Shown here: positions 54,179 through 62,454 of the stretch, piece after piece
How the letters are laid out: each line of letters starts with the position of its first letter
Position numbering within the stretch: position 1 is the stretch's first letter
Assembly (NCBI RefSeq): GCF_001570765.1
Contig: NZ_BCSH01000039.1
Span: forward strand, 1-64,000
Reading direction: 5' to 3'
Source: Nocardiopsis listeri NBRC 13360
GTDB lineage: Bacteria > Actinomycetota > Actinomycetes > Streptosporangiales > Streptosporangiaceae
Length of the DNA stretch: 64,000 nt
Notes under the pieces: generated by a model
The model's database searches: none
Seen by the model: the letters and a program-made list of their open reading frames with translations, nothing else
Told to the model about the DNA's origin: nothing
Position numbers and translations under genes: made by a program

Positions 54179-55689
54179 CAGGAGTCCTCACGATTCTCTG
54201 CGGCAGGGTTCGGTGTCGGCCGTGTGTGGGCGTGCCACTGGGCGATCCGAAGACTGGTCGCCACCCGGTCCCGGGGTGGCTCGACGGTCTTGGGGGCGGC
54301 CGTCTCGTCGGGGAGGGTGGCTCCGCGACGCCGCCGGGGAAGTTGCCGGGGACGTTCGGCGGAAGGTTCTGAAGAGGGCTCGACGGAAGGCTCGACCGGG
54401 GTTCGGGAGCCACGGGCCGGGAGGGTGGAGAGCGGCTCGGTGGCGGCGGAGTCCGCGACCGGCTCCGGGGAGGTCTGGATCGGCACCGGCGGGACGCTCG
54501 TGCCTCCCCTGGGGACGGAGGAGGACACCGGGGGAGCCGGAGGGACCACGGCCACGGCCGCGTCGTCGGTGCGCAGGAGCCCGTTGCGCGGGATCCACAC
54601 GGTCGCACGGGTTCCGCCTCGGGGCGATGGGGAGATGTCGACCCGAATGCCCAGCGGGTCGGCGGCCCGACGGACCACCAGCAGACCCAACTGGTTGGCG
54701 GAGAGCTCGGAGATGTCCGGGGGTCGTTTCGGGTCGAGGCGACGACGTACCTCGGCCAGCTGTTCCTCGGTCATGGCCAGACCGCTGTCGTCGATGTGCA
54801 CGCCGAGCCGCATGGCGGTGTTCTCGAAATGCACCACGACGGCCTCGGAGGGCGCGGAGAAGGAAGTGGCGTTGTCGATCAGTTCGGCCATGATCTGGAT
54901 GATCGAGTTGACCGCGCGACCCTCGACCACCACCGGGGTGGTGGGCATGTTCATCTGCACGCGGGCGTAGTCGGGGACACTGCCGACCGCCGCGCGGACC
55001 AGTCGTTCGACGCGCAGGGGCTGGGTCCAGTTGCGGCCGATCCGGTCGGCCTCGGCCACGGTGAGCAGGCGCTGGATGAGCATCTCCAGGCGGGAGAGAC
55101 CGGCCTCCATGACCATGAAGTCCTCACGGATGCGCTCACCGGCCCCGGTGGAGTCGAGGGACTTCCAATAGGGTGCGCTGCGTTGTTGCACGTCGGCGCG
55201 CAGCTGCGCGACACCGGCGCGGGCGCGGTCGGCACAGCCCTTGACCACGCTGAGGAGTCTTCGGCGCTGTTGGTGTCCGCGCCAGAGCGAACGGGTGACC
55301 GCCTCCACCAGTGGACGGGTGGCGGGGTCGGGGCCGTCCGCTGAGTCGACCTCGGAGAGGACGGTGTCGGCCGAGGCTCCTTCTCGGATTCGCCGCGTCA
55401 CCTGGGGGAACAGGTCTTCGGTCACGGTGCGGGCGGTGCGGTCGCGTTGGGCCAGCGCCGACTGGAGTCGGTCGGCCCGGGCCTCGGCGCGGGTCGCCGC
55501 GGCCCGGGCCTCTTCGATCAGCCCGGCGTCACGGCGCGCCGATTCGGTCGCGCTTCGCCGGGCCTCCCGCAGTCGCAGGGTCGTGTAAACCATCGCGGCC
55601 AGGAGCACGATCGTGCTCGCCGCCAGTACCCACAGCCAGATCTGTGTGGGGGCGGACTCCACTGGAACCGCTGTGTCTGTCAGCAGCAT
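54178..55689 (-). CDS. cvnA: Conservon sensor histidine-kinase-like protein CvnA
   Basis: 503 residues. One N-terminal helix (IWLWVLAASTIVLLAAMVYTTL), coiled coil (EARAAATRAEARADRLQSAL), then a nitrate-sensor-type kinase ATPase domain: N-box IMAELIDNATSFSAP, G1 VHIDDSGLAM and G2 SANQLGLLVVRRAA. No usual H-box with phosphoacceptor His before the ATPase is evident. The last ~150 residues are Pro/Ser/Arg-rich and disordered. First gene of the six-gene operon, upstream of cvnB-D and two P450s. Confidence 0.92.
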   Translation of the reverse strand: MLLTDTAVPVESAPTQIWLWVLAASTIVLLAAMVYTTLRLREARRSATESARRDAGLIEEARAAATRAEARADRLQSALAQRDRTARTVTEDLFPQVTRRIREGASADTVLSEVDSADGPDPATRPLVEAVTRSLWRGHQQRRRLLSVVKGCADRARAGVAQLRADVQQRSAPYWKSLDSTGAGERIREDFMVMEAGLSRLEMLIQRLLTVAEADRIGRNWTQPLRVERLVRAAVGSVPDYARVQMNMPTTPVVVEGRAVNSIIQIMAELIDNATSFSAPSEAVVVHFENTAMRLGVHIDDSGLAMTEEQLAEVRRRLDPKRPPDISELSANQLGLLVVRRAADPLGIRVDISPSPRGGTRATVWIPRNGLLRTDDAAVAVVPPAPPVSSSVPRGGTSVPPVPIQTSPEPVADSAATEPLSTLPARGSRTPVEPSVEPSSEPSAERPRQLPRRRRGATLPDETAAPKTVEPPRDRVATSLRIAQWHAHTRPTPNPAAENREDS

Positions 55690-56331
55690 GCCTTGGTCGA
55701 TTCACTTCGAGAACGGGCCGGGGAAGGGACGTCGAAGGACACGGAGAGTTGGTCCGGGGATGCGGGTGAAGAAGGTTCGTGGTTCAGCCGTCGTACACGG
55801 CCTGCGGGGGATTCCAGGAGGTCTTCGCGATGGGAGATCCGCCGTGGGTGTGCGGACTCGCCGCGAGGGCCGACCCATGTCGATGTCAGCGGGGTTCGAG
55901 AGGAAGACCGCGGGCACGGCGGTCCATGGACGAATCCGGCCGGGAGGCTCCCTCAGCTGGTCATTTTGCCATCAACCGGAGCGCTCGGGAAGCGAAACGA
56001 CCCAATAGGAGAGGGTTCGGTCCCTCACTTACCTAGAGACCCCCGGCGTTCGCACAGTTCACAGCGTTTCCGACCCGTTCCCGCATGTGCTGGAAGTTCC
56101 TGAAACTTCTTCTCCCGAACCCCTCGAACCCCCCGAACCCGGTACCAATAGGCCCTTTTTGTCGATCTTGCGCCCACTCCGGACCCTCGCGACACCGGCC
56201 CACTAACGCGTGGGTTTGCTCGCACGTAGGGAGTACATCAGGGGAATTCTCGGTGAACCCTCGGGGAAGCGGTGGTAACCCCTGTCGTCACGCTGGAAGG
56301 AACCGAACCGGATACCACCGGTTTTCGCGGG
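55690..56331. other. Intergenic stretch upstream of the conservon
   Basis: About 640 bp between cvnA and the NUDIX gene. Open frames are Arg/Gly-rich shadows with no ribosome sites. The section around 56080-56170 is C-rich with repeated CCCGAAC/CCTCGAAC and some T runs. The conservon promoter must lie near 55700-55900 but was not identified. I see no RNA gene. Confidence 0.5.
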
Positions 56332-56856
56332 TCACCCCGTCGCGTACACGTACAGGAGCGCGTTCATGGTGCTGCCGCCGACCACCCTCCGGTCCCGCAC
56401 CAGCTCGGGGACCCGCTCCACCGGCACCCACTCCACCCGTTCGGACTCCCAGTCCTCCACGGGCTCACCGACGTGTTCGGCCCCCTCGGCGACGAACACG
56501 TGGTGCTCGCTGTCGGAGATGCCCGCCGACGGTTGGGTGTACAGCAGTGGCCGCAGCGGCCCGGGTCGCCAACCGGTCTCCTCCTCCACCTCCCGCGCCG
56601 CGGCCTCCACCGGGGTCTCCCCCTCATCCACCGCACCCATGGGGATCTCGTATCCCCAGGTGTCGGTGATGAAGCGGTGGCGCCACAGCAGCAGCGCGTT
56701 CCCCCGCCCGTCCAGCACGACGGCCCCCGCCCCGGGCGCCGAACGGATGAGCCGGTGTTCCAACCTCCTGCCCTCGCCGACCTCCACGTCCGCCACACGG
56801 ATGTCGAGCCAACGGTCGGTGTAGAGCGGTTTCTCCGAGTGGACGGTCCAGCGCAT
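56332..56856 (-). CDS. NUDIX hydrolase (ADP-ribose pyrophosphatase-like)
   Basis: 174 residues. NUDIX box from GAVDEGETPVEAA to REVEEETGW (about residues 82-105). The preceding GAVVLDGRGNALLLWRHRFITDTWGYEIPMG matches ADP-ribose/sugar-nucleotide pyrophosphatases. ATG 56856 with GAGGAGAAG 6 nt upstream. Divergent from the FAD monooxygenase. Substrate by family only. Confidence 0.88.
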   Translation of the reverse strand: MRWTVHSEKPLYTDRWLDIRVADVEVGEGRRLEHRLIRSAPGAGAVVLDGRGNALLLWRHRFITDTWGYEIPMGAVDEGETPVEAAAREVEEETGWRPGPLRPLLYTQPSAGISDSEHHVFVAEGAEHVGEPVEDWESERVEWVPVERVPELVRDRRVVGGSTMNALLYVYATG

Positions 56857-56982
56857 GCGCACTTCTCCTCGAACGGACGGGGACGGCCGGATTCCATGCA
56901 ACACGATCCCGGTTCCCTTCCTGTACAGGGGTTCGCGCGCTCTGTAGGTTGAGGGCACCCGACCCGTCACAGAGGTGGTCAC

Positions 56983-58209
56983 GTGTCCAGAACGACGTGT
57001 TGTGTGGTCGGGGGCGGCCCGGCCGGCATCGTCCTCGGTCTGCTCCTCGCCCGCTGCGGTGTCGAGGTCACCGTGTTGGAGAAGCACGGAGACTTCCTAC
57101 GGGACTTTCGCGGCGACACCGTGCACCCCTCCACCATGGAGTTGCTGGACGACCTCGGCCTGGCCGAACGGTTCGCGCGACTGCCCCAACGCCACGTGGA
57201 CCAGGTCCGATTGCCCACCGGGCCGGACGGGCGGATGGTGACCCTCGCGGACTTCACCCCGATGCGCAGCGACTACAACTACATCGCGATGGTCCCCCAG
57301 TGGGACCTGTTGGACCTGCTCGTCGCTTCCTCCTCCGAGGAGCCCGGCTTCACTCTGCGGATGAACACCGAGGCGACCTCCTTCATCGAGGAGGGCGGCC
57401 GGATCAACGGGGTCCGGTACCGGACACGGGACGGGGAGACCGGCGAGGTCCGGGCACTGATCACGGTGGCCTGCGACGGCCGCGATTCCCTGGCCCGTGA
57501 GCTGTCCCGGCTGGAACTGCGGGACTTCTCCGCGCCGATGGACGTGCAGTGGTTCCGACTGCCCCGTGCTTCCGAGGACCCCGAGGGCGGGATCGGGCGC
57601 ATCGGTGACGGCAGGTTCAGCATCCTGATCGATCGCGGGGACTACTACCAGGCCGCGGCGATCATCCCCAAGGGCGCCGACGCGCGGAACCGGGAACGGT
57701 CGCTGGAGGAGTTCAACGAGGCTTTGGTGCGGCAGTTTCCCTGGTTCGAGGGGCGCCGGCTGGTGGCCGAGTGGGACGACGTGAAGCTGTTGGACGTCCG
57801 GGTCGACCGGATGCGGCGGTGGCACACCCCGGGTCTGTTGTGCATCGGGGACGCGGCGCACGCGATGTCGCCCGTCGGAGGGATCGGTATCAACCTCGCC
57901 GTGCAGGACGCGGTGGCCGCCGCCCGCTACCTGGAGGGCCCGCTCCGCCGTGGACGGGTGGCCCTGACCGACGTGGCCGCCGTGCAGCGGCGCCGGATGC
58001 CCGTCACGGTGCTGACCCAGAACCTCCAGCGCCTGGCCCACCGCCGCGCGATCCTGCCCGCGTTGGAGGGGCGTATCGATCTGGGGCGCCAGACCCCGCC
58101 GTTGCCGTTGCGGGTGGTCGAGCAGGTGCCGTGGGCCAGGCGGATTCCGCCGTACCTGTTGGCTTATGGGGCACTGCGCGAGAAGCCACCGAAGGCCGCC
58201 CTGCGCTGA
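56983..58209 (+). CDS. FAD-dependent aromatic-type monooxygenase
   Basis: 408 residues. CVVGGGPAGIVLGLLLARCGVEVTVLEKH binds ADP of FAD; VACDGRDSLARE is the DG motif; GLLCIGDAAHAMSPVGGIGINLAVQDAVAAA is the GD motif with the flavin-contact Pro-Val-Gly-Gly. This is the PheA/TfdB/PHBH class of hydroxylases, and FRGDTVHPSTMELLDDLGL is close to known polyketide and phenol hydroxylases. GTG at 56983. Substrate unknown. Confidence 0.9.
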   Translation: MSRTTCCVVGGGPAGIVLGLLLARCGVEVTVLEKHGDFLRDFRGDTVHPSTMELLDDLGLAERFARLPQRHVDQVRLPTGPDGRMVTLADFTPMRSDYNYIAMVPQWDLLDLLVASSSEEPGFTLRMNTEATSFIEEGGRINGVRYRTRDGETGEVRALITVACDGRDSLARELSRLELRDFSAPMDVQWFRLPRASEDPEGGIGRIGDGRFSILIDRGDYYQAAAIIPKGADARNRERSLEEFNEALVRQFPWFEGRRLVAEWDDVKLLDVRVDRMRRWHTPGLLCIGDAAHAMSPVGGIGINLAVQDAVAAARYLEGPLRRGRVALTDVAAVQRRRMPVTVLTQNLQRLAHRRAILPALEGRIDLGRQTPPLPLRVVEQVPWARRIPPYLLAYGALREKPPKAALR

Positions 58210-58231
58210 GCCCCGCGTCCGGTCCTCGCCC

Positions 58232-59152
58232 CTACTCGGCGACCTGACCCACCACTCGTTGGATGGCCTCGACGGCGATCTCGGGCTGGTCGACGTGGAT
58301 GTAGTGGCCGGCCTCCTCGGCGGTGCTCGGCTCACTGGCGCCGGAGATCGCCAGCCACTTCTCCTGGCCCTCGCTCCACACGCGCTCCAGCTCGTCGCCG
58401 TACTCGGGGATCTCACCCAGGTACGGGACGCCGTGCTGGATGACCTCCGTCGGGATGTCACCGGCCGAGCGGACCTGCGGGTCGCTCTCGATGGTGATCA
58501 TCTCCGGGTTCTCGCCCTCGAACATGGCGATGTTCTGCGCGCGCACCTCGGCGCCGTCGCCCGTCGCGGATTCGGGGATCACCTCGGTGATGTCGTCGAG
58601 CATCGTCGGTGAGGTGGCGTCCATCAGGACCAGGCCCTTGACGCGCTCGGTGTCGTCGGGGGCGTAGCGGGCGGCGATCAGGCCACCCAGCGAGTGACCG
58701 GCCAGGACGACCGGGCCGTCGGAGACGTCGTCGAGGACCGCCGACAGGATCTCGCCGCTGTCGGCGACGCTCTGCGGGCCTTCCGGCTGGTCGCTCTCAC
58801 CCTCGCCGAGACGGTCGTAGGAGCAGACGCGGTCCTGTTCGCTCAGGGTCTCCTGGAGGTCGGCCATGGTGTCGAGGCCGTCGCCCATCCCGGCCATGAG
58901 GAGGATGACCGGGCCGTCGACGGCCGGATCACCGGAGCAGGAGAGGTTCACCGACGCACCGTTCACGTCGAGCGTCTTCGCTCCGGTGAAGAGTTCGCCG
59001 TCGTTCGCGATCTCCTCGGCGGCGGTCTCCAGGTCGCCTTCCGCTTCCCGCAGGCCGTCCTCCACGTCGGAGAGGACTCCGCATCCGGTGAGCCCGACGC
59101 CCACGGTGGCGATCAGGGCGGTGACGGTGGCGGTCCGGATGGTGCGGAACAT
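58232..59152 (-). CDS. Alpha/beta-hydrolase lipoprotein
   Basis: 306 residues. A lipoprotein signal with lipobox LTGC (C24), an acidic linker, then an alpha/beta hydrolase: VILLMAGMGDGLDTMADL, CSYDRLGEGESDQP, VVLAGHSLGGLIAARYA (nucleophile elbow), LVLMDATSP and a C-terminal AGHYIHVDQPE with the catalytic His. Membrane-anchored on the outside. Substrate unknown. ATG 59152. Confidence 0.9.
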   Translation of the reverse strand: MFRTIRTATVTALIATVGVGLTGCGVLSDVEDGLREAEGDLETAAEEIANDGELFTGAKTLDVNGASVNLSCSGDPAVDGPVILLMAGMGDGLDTMADLQETLSEQDRVCSYDRLGEGESDQPEGPQSVADSGEILSAVLDDVSDGPVVLAGHSLGGLIAARYAPDDTERVKGLVLMDATSPTMLDDITEVIPESATGDGAEVRAQNIAMFEGENPEMITIESDPQVRSAGDIPTEVIQHGVPYLGEIPEYGDELERVWSEGQEKWLAISGASEPSTAEEAGHYIHVDQPEIAVEAIQRVVGQVAE

Positions 59153-59332
59153 GACGTTCTCCAGGAAGGGGTGTGGGGGTCGAGAGAGCGCGGAACTTCG
59201 CGACTGAGGAGAACGCTACGGATTCGGCGGTTTCCAGTCGTCACCTTGTGGTGGACACCTGCCTGTGGCTCTCCCGGGGGACAAGCCCCTCTTCTCTCTC
59301 ACACCGTGGCGCCGCGCAGAGCTCACGACTAC

Positions 59333-59345
59333 ACTTGAATCAAGT
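59333..59345. promoter_or_regulatory. Palindromic operator before the XRE-ImmA-PIN genes
   Basis: ACTTGA-A-TCAAGT, perfect 6-bp arms. A wider pair overlaps it: TTGAATCA (59335-59342) and TGATTCAA (59356-59363) are exact inverted copies 13 nt apart. A -10-like TACACT (59330-59335) touches the left arm, so a bound repressor would block the promoter. Confidence 0.65.
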
Positions 59346-59370
59346 CGGAGGAAAGTGATTCAACCCGGGG

Positions 59371-59718
59371 ATGGTGACGATGACGACGGTGAGCACCGGC
59401 GCACGGATCGAACGCGCCCGTACGGCCGCGGCCCTGAGCCAACGCGCCTTGGCCGACGCCACCGGCATCTCACAGTCCACCCTGTCTCGAATCATTTCCG
59501 GGGATCGGGCGGCGAAGATGCCGGAACTCGTGGCGATCGCCTGGGAAACCGGGCATACGGTCGCCCAACTCACCGGAACCGGGTTGGTGGCCGAACGTGT
59601 GCAGTGCGCGGCCCGGGCCACCAACGGTTCCGACATGGGCGATATGCGTCAGGCGTTGACGGGCTACCTGGAACTGGACGCCTACCTGGACGACCAGGCC
59701 ATCCCCGCCACGGTCTGA
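59371..59718 (+). CDS. XRE-family HTH regulator (antitoxin-like)
   Basis: 115 residues (ATG 59371; ATG 59380 also possible). HTH at about 12-65: RIERARTAAALSQRALADATGISQSTLSRIISGDRAAKMPELVAIAWETG. The C-terminus (GDMRQALTGYLELDAYLDDQ) is short and acidic. It precedes an ImmA/IrrE protein by 18 bp and a PIN nuclease, with a palindrome directly in front, so it most likely represses its own three-gene operon. Confidence 0.85.
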   Translation: MVTMTTVSTGARIERARTAAALSQRALADATGISQSTLSRIISGDRAAKMPELVAIAWETGHTVAQLTGTGLVAERVQCAARATNGSDMGDMRQALTGYLELDAYLDDQAIPATV

Positions 59719-59736
59719 AACGGGGCCAAGGAAGAT

Positions 59737-60606
59737 ATGAGTACCGAAGCCGAGGGTCGTGCTCTCGCCGAACGGTTCCGCGAGGAACAACACCTGGGAG
59801 TACAGCCGCTGGGTGACCTTGTGGCGATCATCGAGCAGGCCACGGGGATCGACGTGGCCGTGCTCGAAGCCGGCCAAGACCAACACGGTCTGATGATGAG
59901 GGACCCCCAGCGCGGATCCGTGTTCATCGGGGTCGCACGCACCCGCCGTCCGATGCGGCAACGCAGCACCCTCGCACACGAACTCGGCCACGCCCTCTTC
60001 CAGGACATGACCGACGCTTCGACCAGTACCTGGTCCCACCGCTCTCCTGAGGAGATTCGGGCCGACGCCTTCGCCCGTCATCTACTGATCCCGGACGAGG
60101 GCCTGCGTGAATTCCTCGGAGAGCAGGGATCCCTGACCCAGTCCGTGCTCTCCGAAGTCGTTCAGCGCTTCCTGGTCTCGCCATCGATGGCCGCGATCGC
60201 GCTGTGCCAGGCGGGGTACATCGACGACCGCACCAAACGGACGTGGCTGACACTCACCACACCACGGCTGGCCACCAGATTCGGGTGGAGCGACCAGTAC
60301 CGTGCCCTGCAAGACGAGTCCGACCGCAGTAGGGCACCGCAACGACTCCTCGCCCGAGCCATCAGCGCTTACGCCGAAGGAGTGCTGTCCGTACAGGCGA
60401 TCGCCACGCTTCGTGGCATCAGCCGACGAGAGGCCGAAGCAGAGCTGCGGGAAGCGGGCGTGGTCCCCAAGGAACGGATGGCCACGTGGGCCGATCCCAC
60501 TGATCTACCGGACCCCGAGATCGACCTCGCGGCCTTGGACGCGGTTCTCGACGCGCCCGGGTTCGATCCCGACACCTCTGGCACGGCACCGGGTGAGGAC
60601 GAATGA
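59737..60606 (+). CDS. ImmA/IrrE-type metallopeptidase
   Basis: 289 residues. Zinc motif HELGH at 81-85 with a downstream Glu in SPEEIRADAFARHLLIPDE, the signature of ImmA/IrrE proteases that cleave XRE repressors. The remaining ~170 residues are helical (VSPSMAAIALCQAGYI, LLARAISAYAEGVLSVQAIA, ISRREAEAELREAGV), with an HTH-like segment typical of phage-type regulators, and an acidic tail. Between the XRE gene (18-bp gap) and the PIN gene (4-bp ATGA overlap). Cleaving the upstream XRE protein is an inference. Confidence 0.88.
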   Translation: MSTEAEGRALAERFREEQHLGVQPLGDLVAIIEQATGIDVAVLEAGQDQHGLMMRDPQRGSVFIGVARTRRPMRQRSTLAHELGHALFQDMTDASTSTWSHRSPEEIRADAFARHLLIPDEGLREFLGEQGSLTQSVLSEVVQRFLVSPSMAAIALCQAGYIDDRTKRTWLTLTTPRLATRFGWSDQYRALQDESDRSRAPQRLLARAISAYAEGVLSVQAIATLRGISRREAEAELREAGVVPKERMATWADPTDLPDPEIDLAALDAVLDAPGFDPDTSGTAPGEDE

Positions 60607-61217
60607 GCCACCGGCCGATCATCGACGCCGGCCCGGGTCTGAATTTCCTTTCCATCAATCAGGAACGTCTCCTCATCCGTGTCCTGGGCAGGCTCAGCGC
60701 CCCGGAGACAGTGCAGAGCGAAGTGTTCGACAAGTCTCGACAAGACGAACGCTTCCGTGCCGCCGCCGGTGTCTGGCGCAAGCTGACTCCCAACTGGGTT
60801 CAGATCCTGTCCGACGACCAGACCCCCGAACTCGCAGCCGTCGTCCAGCGCATCACCCATCAACCCATGGCCGAACGGCTGGGGCGCCCAAAGGACCTGG
60901 GCGAGGTCATGGTCATCGCGCACGCGGTCGTCGCTGCCGAAGCAGGCCTACAAGTGACCATCCTCATCGACGACGGAGAGGGCGCGCGAATCGCCACTTC
61001 CGAGATCAATCGCCTCGAACGGCTCCGCCGCAGTGGACGTCCATTGGGATCGATCGCCCTGGCCGGCACGCTGACCGTCTTGGAGCGTGCCGCGCGGAAA
61101 CAGTACGTCCCGGGCAAAGCGGAGATGCGCCACCTCTACCGGCGATTGCGCGAACTGGATGACGGGCTGCCACCCATCGAGACGACCAGGCTGTTGTCAC
61201 CCGGCCTCTGGCCCTGA
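60603..61217 (+). CDS. PIN-domain-like nuclease, putative effector
   Basis: 204 residues. IIDAGPGLNFLSI (D8), APETVQSEVFDK (E40), DLGEVMVIAHAVVAAEAGL (E101) and VTILIDDGEGARIA (D123/D124) reproduce the acidic PIN-fold pattern of Mg-dependent RNases. The C-terminal ~70 residues (LERLRRSGRPLGSIALAGTLTVLERAA) extend the normal domain. Translation is coupled to the ImmA/IrrE gene by ATGA overlap. Probably the toxin or effector of the three-gene module. Confidence 0.8.
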   Translation: MSHRPIIDAGPGLNFLSINQERLLIRVLGRLSAPETVQSEVFDKSRQDERFRAAAGVWRKLTPNWVQILSDDQTPELAAVVQRITHQPMAERLGRPKDLGEVMVIAHAVVAAEAGLQVTILIDDGEGARIATSEINRLERLRRSGRPLGSIALAGTLTVLERAARKQYVPGKAEMRHLYRRLRELDDGLPPIETTRLLSPGLWP

Positions 61218-61251
61218 TCTTGCTGTCCCGCCGCACTGGTTTGTGACCGGG

Positions 61252-61635
61252 TCAGCCGCAGACCCGCAGGTAGGTGCGGATGACTTCCGCCAGGTCCGTG
61301 AGGTCGTCGGCGGGTGCCGGTTCGGGTTCGGCCAGTAGGTCCCCCACCGGGATACGAGGTCGGGGGATCAGAGGGGCGAGAGAGGGCAGGTACGGGCGGA
61401 CCAGTGCGCCGGCGTATTCGTCGGGGTGCCGGTGGTCGTCTTCCTCGTCCAGCGGGCCAGGCTCCGGGGTAGGAAGCTCGGCCCTTTTCGGGGCGGGAGC
61501 GATCGCCGCCTGGACGCGCTTCTTCGGGATGAACACGTAGGCCAGCGCCGCCGCCAACGTGAGGGCGAAGACCGCCCACAGGTGTTCGGTGAGACTCCGG
61601 CACCGCCGGTGGTGTCGGCCGATAGGGTGCTGCAC
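61252..61635 (-). CDS. Small membrane protein with VRPY/DDLxxLAxVIRTYL motifs
   Basis: 127 residues from GTG 61635, preferred because AGGAGG ends 6 nt before it (ATG 61641 directly abuts that site). One helix at about 17-37 (LWAVFALTLAAALAYVFIP), an acidic/Pro linker, then GALVRPYLPSLAPLIPRPRIPVGDLL and DDLTDLAEVIRTYL. A frameshifted relative lies at 39709-40079, so this is a recurrent actinomycete family. It follows the ATPase gene at 61726-62205. No function known. Confidence 0.75.
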   Translation of the reverse strand: MQHPIGRHHRRCRSLTEHLWAVFALTLAAALAYVFIPKKRVQAAIAPAPKRAELPTPEPGPLDEEDDHRHPDEYAGALVRPYLPSLAPLIPRPRIPVGDLLAEPEPAPADDLTDLAEVIRTYLRVCG

Positions 61636-61725
61636 AGTCATCCTCCTGGTTGGTTCAGGTGGTTGATCAGCCCCGGCGCGGTGGTCGCACACCGTGCCGG
61701 GGTGTTCGTTTTTCTTGGGGGTCGG

Positions 61726-62205
61726 TTACGCGGCCGGGTCCCGGTCCAGTGGGATGGTCGCCCACACCTCCAGCGGGAAGCCGTGTTGTCCCTCCCACCA
61801 CCAGTGCTCCGCGATCCGGTCCACCAGCCACAGGCCCCGGCCGCCGGCACACAGGTCACCCGGCCCTTGCCGCCCTACCTGCGGTACCGACGCGGGAACG
61901 CCGGCCTTGGCCCCTTGGTCGAGCACACAGAGGACCGCCCGGCCATCGCAGACCTCGATCGACGCGCCCATCCGTCCGTACTTCTCACCGGTCGCGGTGT
62001 GCAGGACTGCGTTGGTGGCGAGTTCGCTGGCCACGAGCCGCACCCAGTCCCCGCAGTGGTTCTGTAGACCCGGCTCACTCCCGCACCAGTCACGCAGACG
62101 GCGCACGTCGGAGAGCGTTCCGCCGAAGTAGGACCAGCGCGCGGACGGCCAGCCCACCCCACCACCATCAGGCCGCCGCGGTCCCGGTATCCGAACAGCA
62201 CCCAT
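61726..62205 (-). CDS. Anti-sigma-factor-like ATP-binding protein (HATPase)
   Basis: 159 residues. GHKL ATPase motifs ASELATNAVLHTATG (N-box), VCVLDQGAKAG (G1) and GGRGLWLVDRIAEHWW (G2): the RsbW/SpoIIAB-like group common in Streptomyces. ATG 62205 with GGGAGG 5-6 nt upstream. It is divergent from an XRE-DUF5753 regulator and DUF397 gene, a frequent conserved neighbourhood. Whether it binds a sigma factor here is not shown. Confidence 0.88.
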   Translation of the reverse strand: MGAVRIPGPRRPDGGGVGWPSARWSYFGGTLSDVRRLRDWCGSEPGLQNHCGDWVRLVASELATNAVLHTATGEKYGRMGASIEVCDGRAVLCVLDQGAKAGVPASVPQVGRQGPGDLCAGGRGLWLVDRIAEHWWWEGQHGFPLEVWATIPLDRDPAA

Positions 62206-62454
62206 CACTACCTCCCACAGTCGAAGCAGACCCCTGCGGGCAACGTCCACCCACAGCCAGACACAGCAGGCTCCAGCGGCTTTGGTAGCCACTTCGTCAC
62301 TCCCTGCTAGATTCGATGATGCCCTGAGACTGAACTCACTGCAATGCTCTTTCTGAAAATCTCATGAAGAGAGTTGCAGAAAGTTGTAGATGGTTCCATC
62401 CGTGAGAGACACTGAAGGCTGCGGACCCAAGTCCTTACGGAGAGGCGGAACTCG

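Noticed and set aside
59355-59370. GTG at 59355 just after GGAGGAAA as the XRE start
   Set aside because: It is out of frame with the HTH protein, although the ribosome site looks good; ATG 59371 or 59380 must be used.
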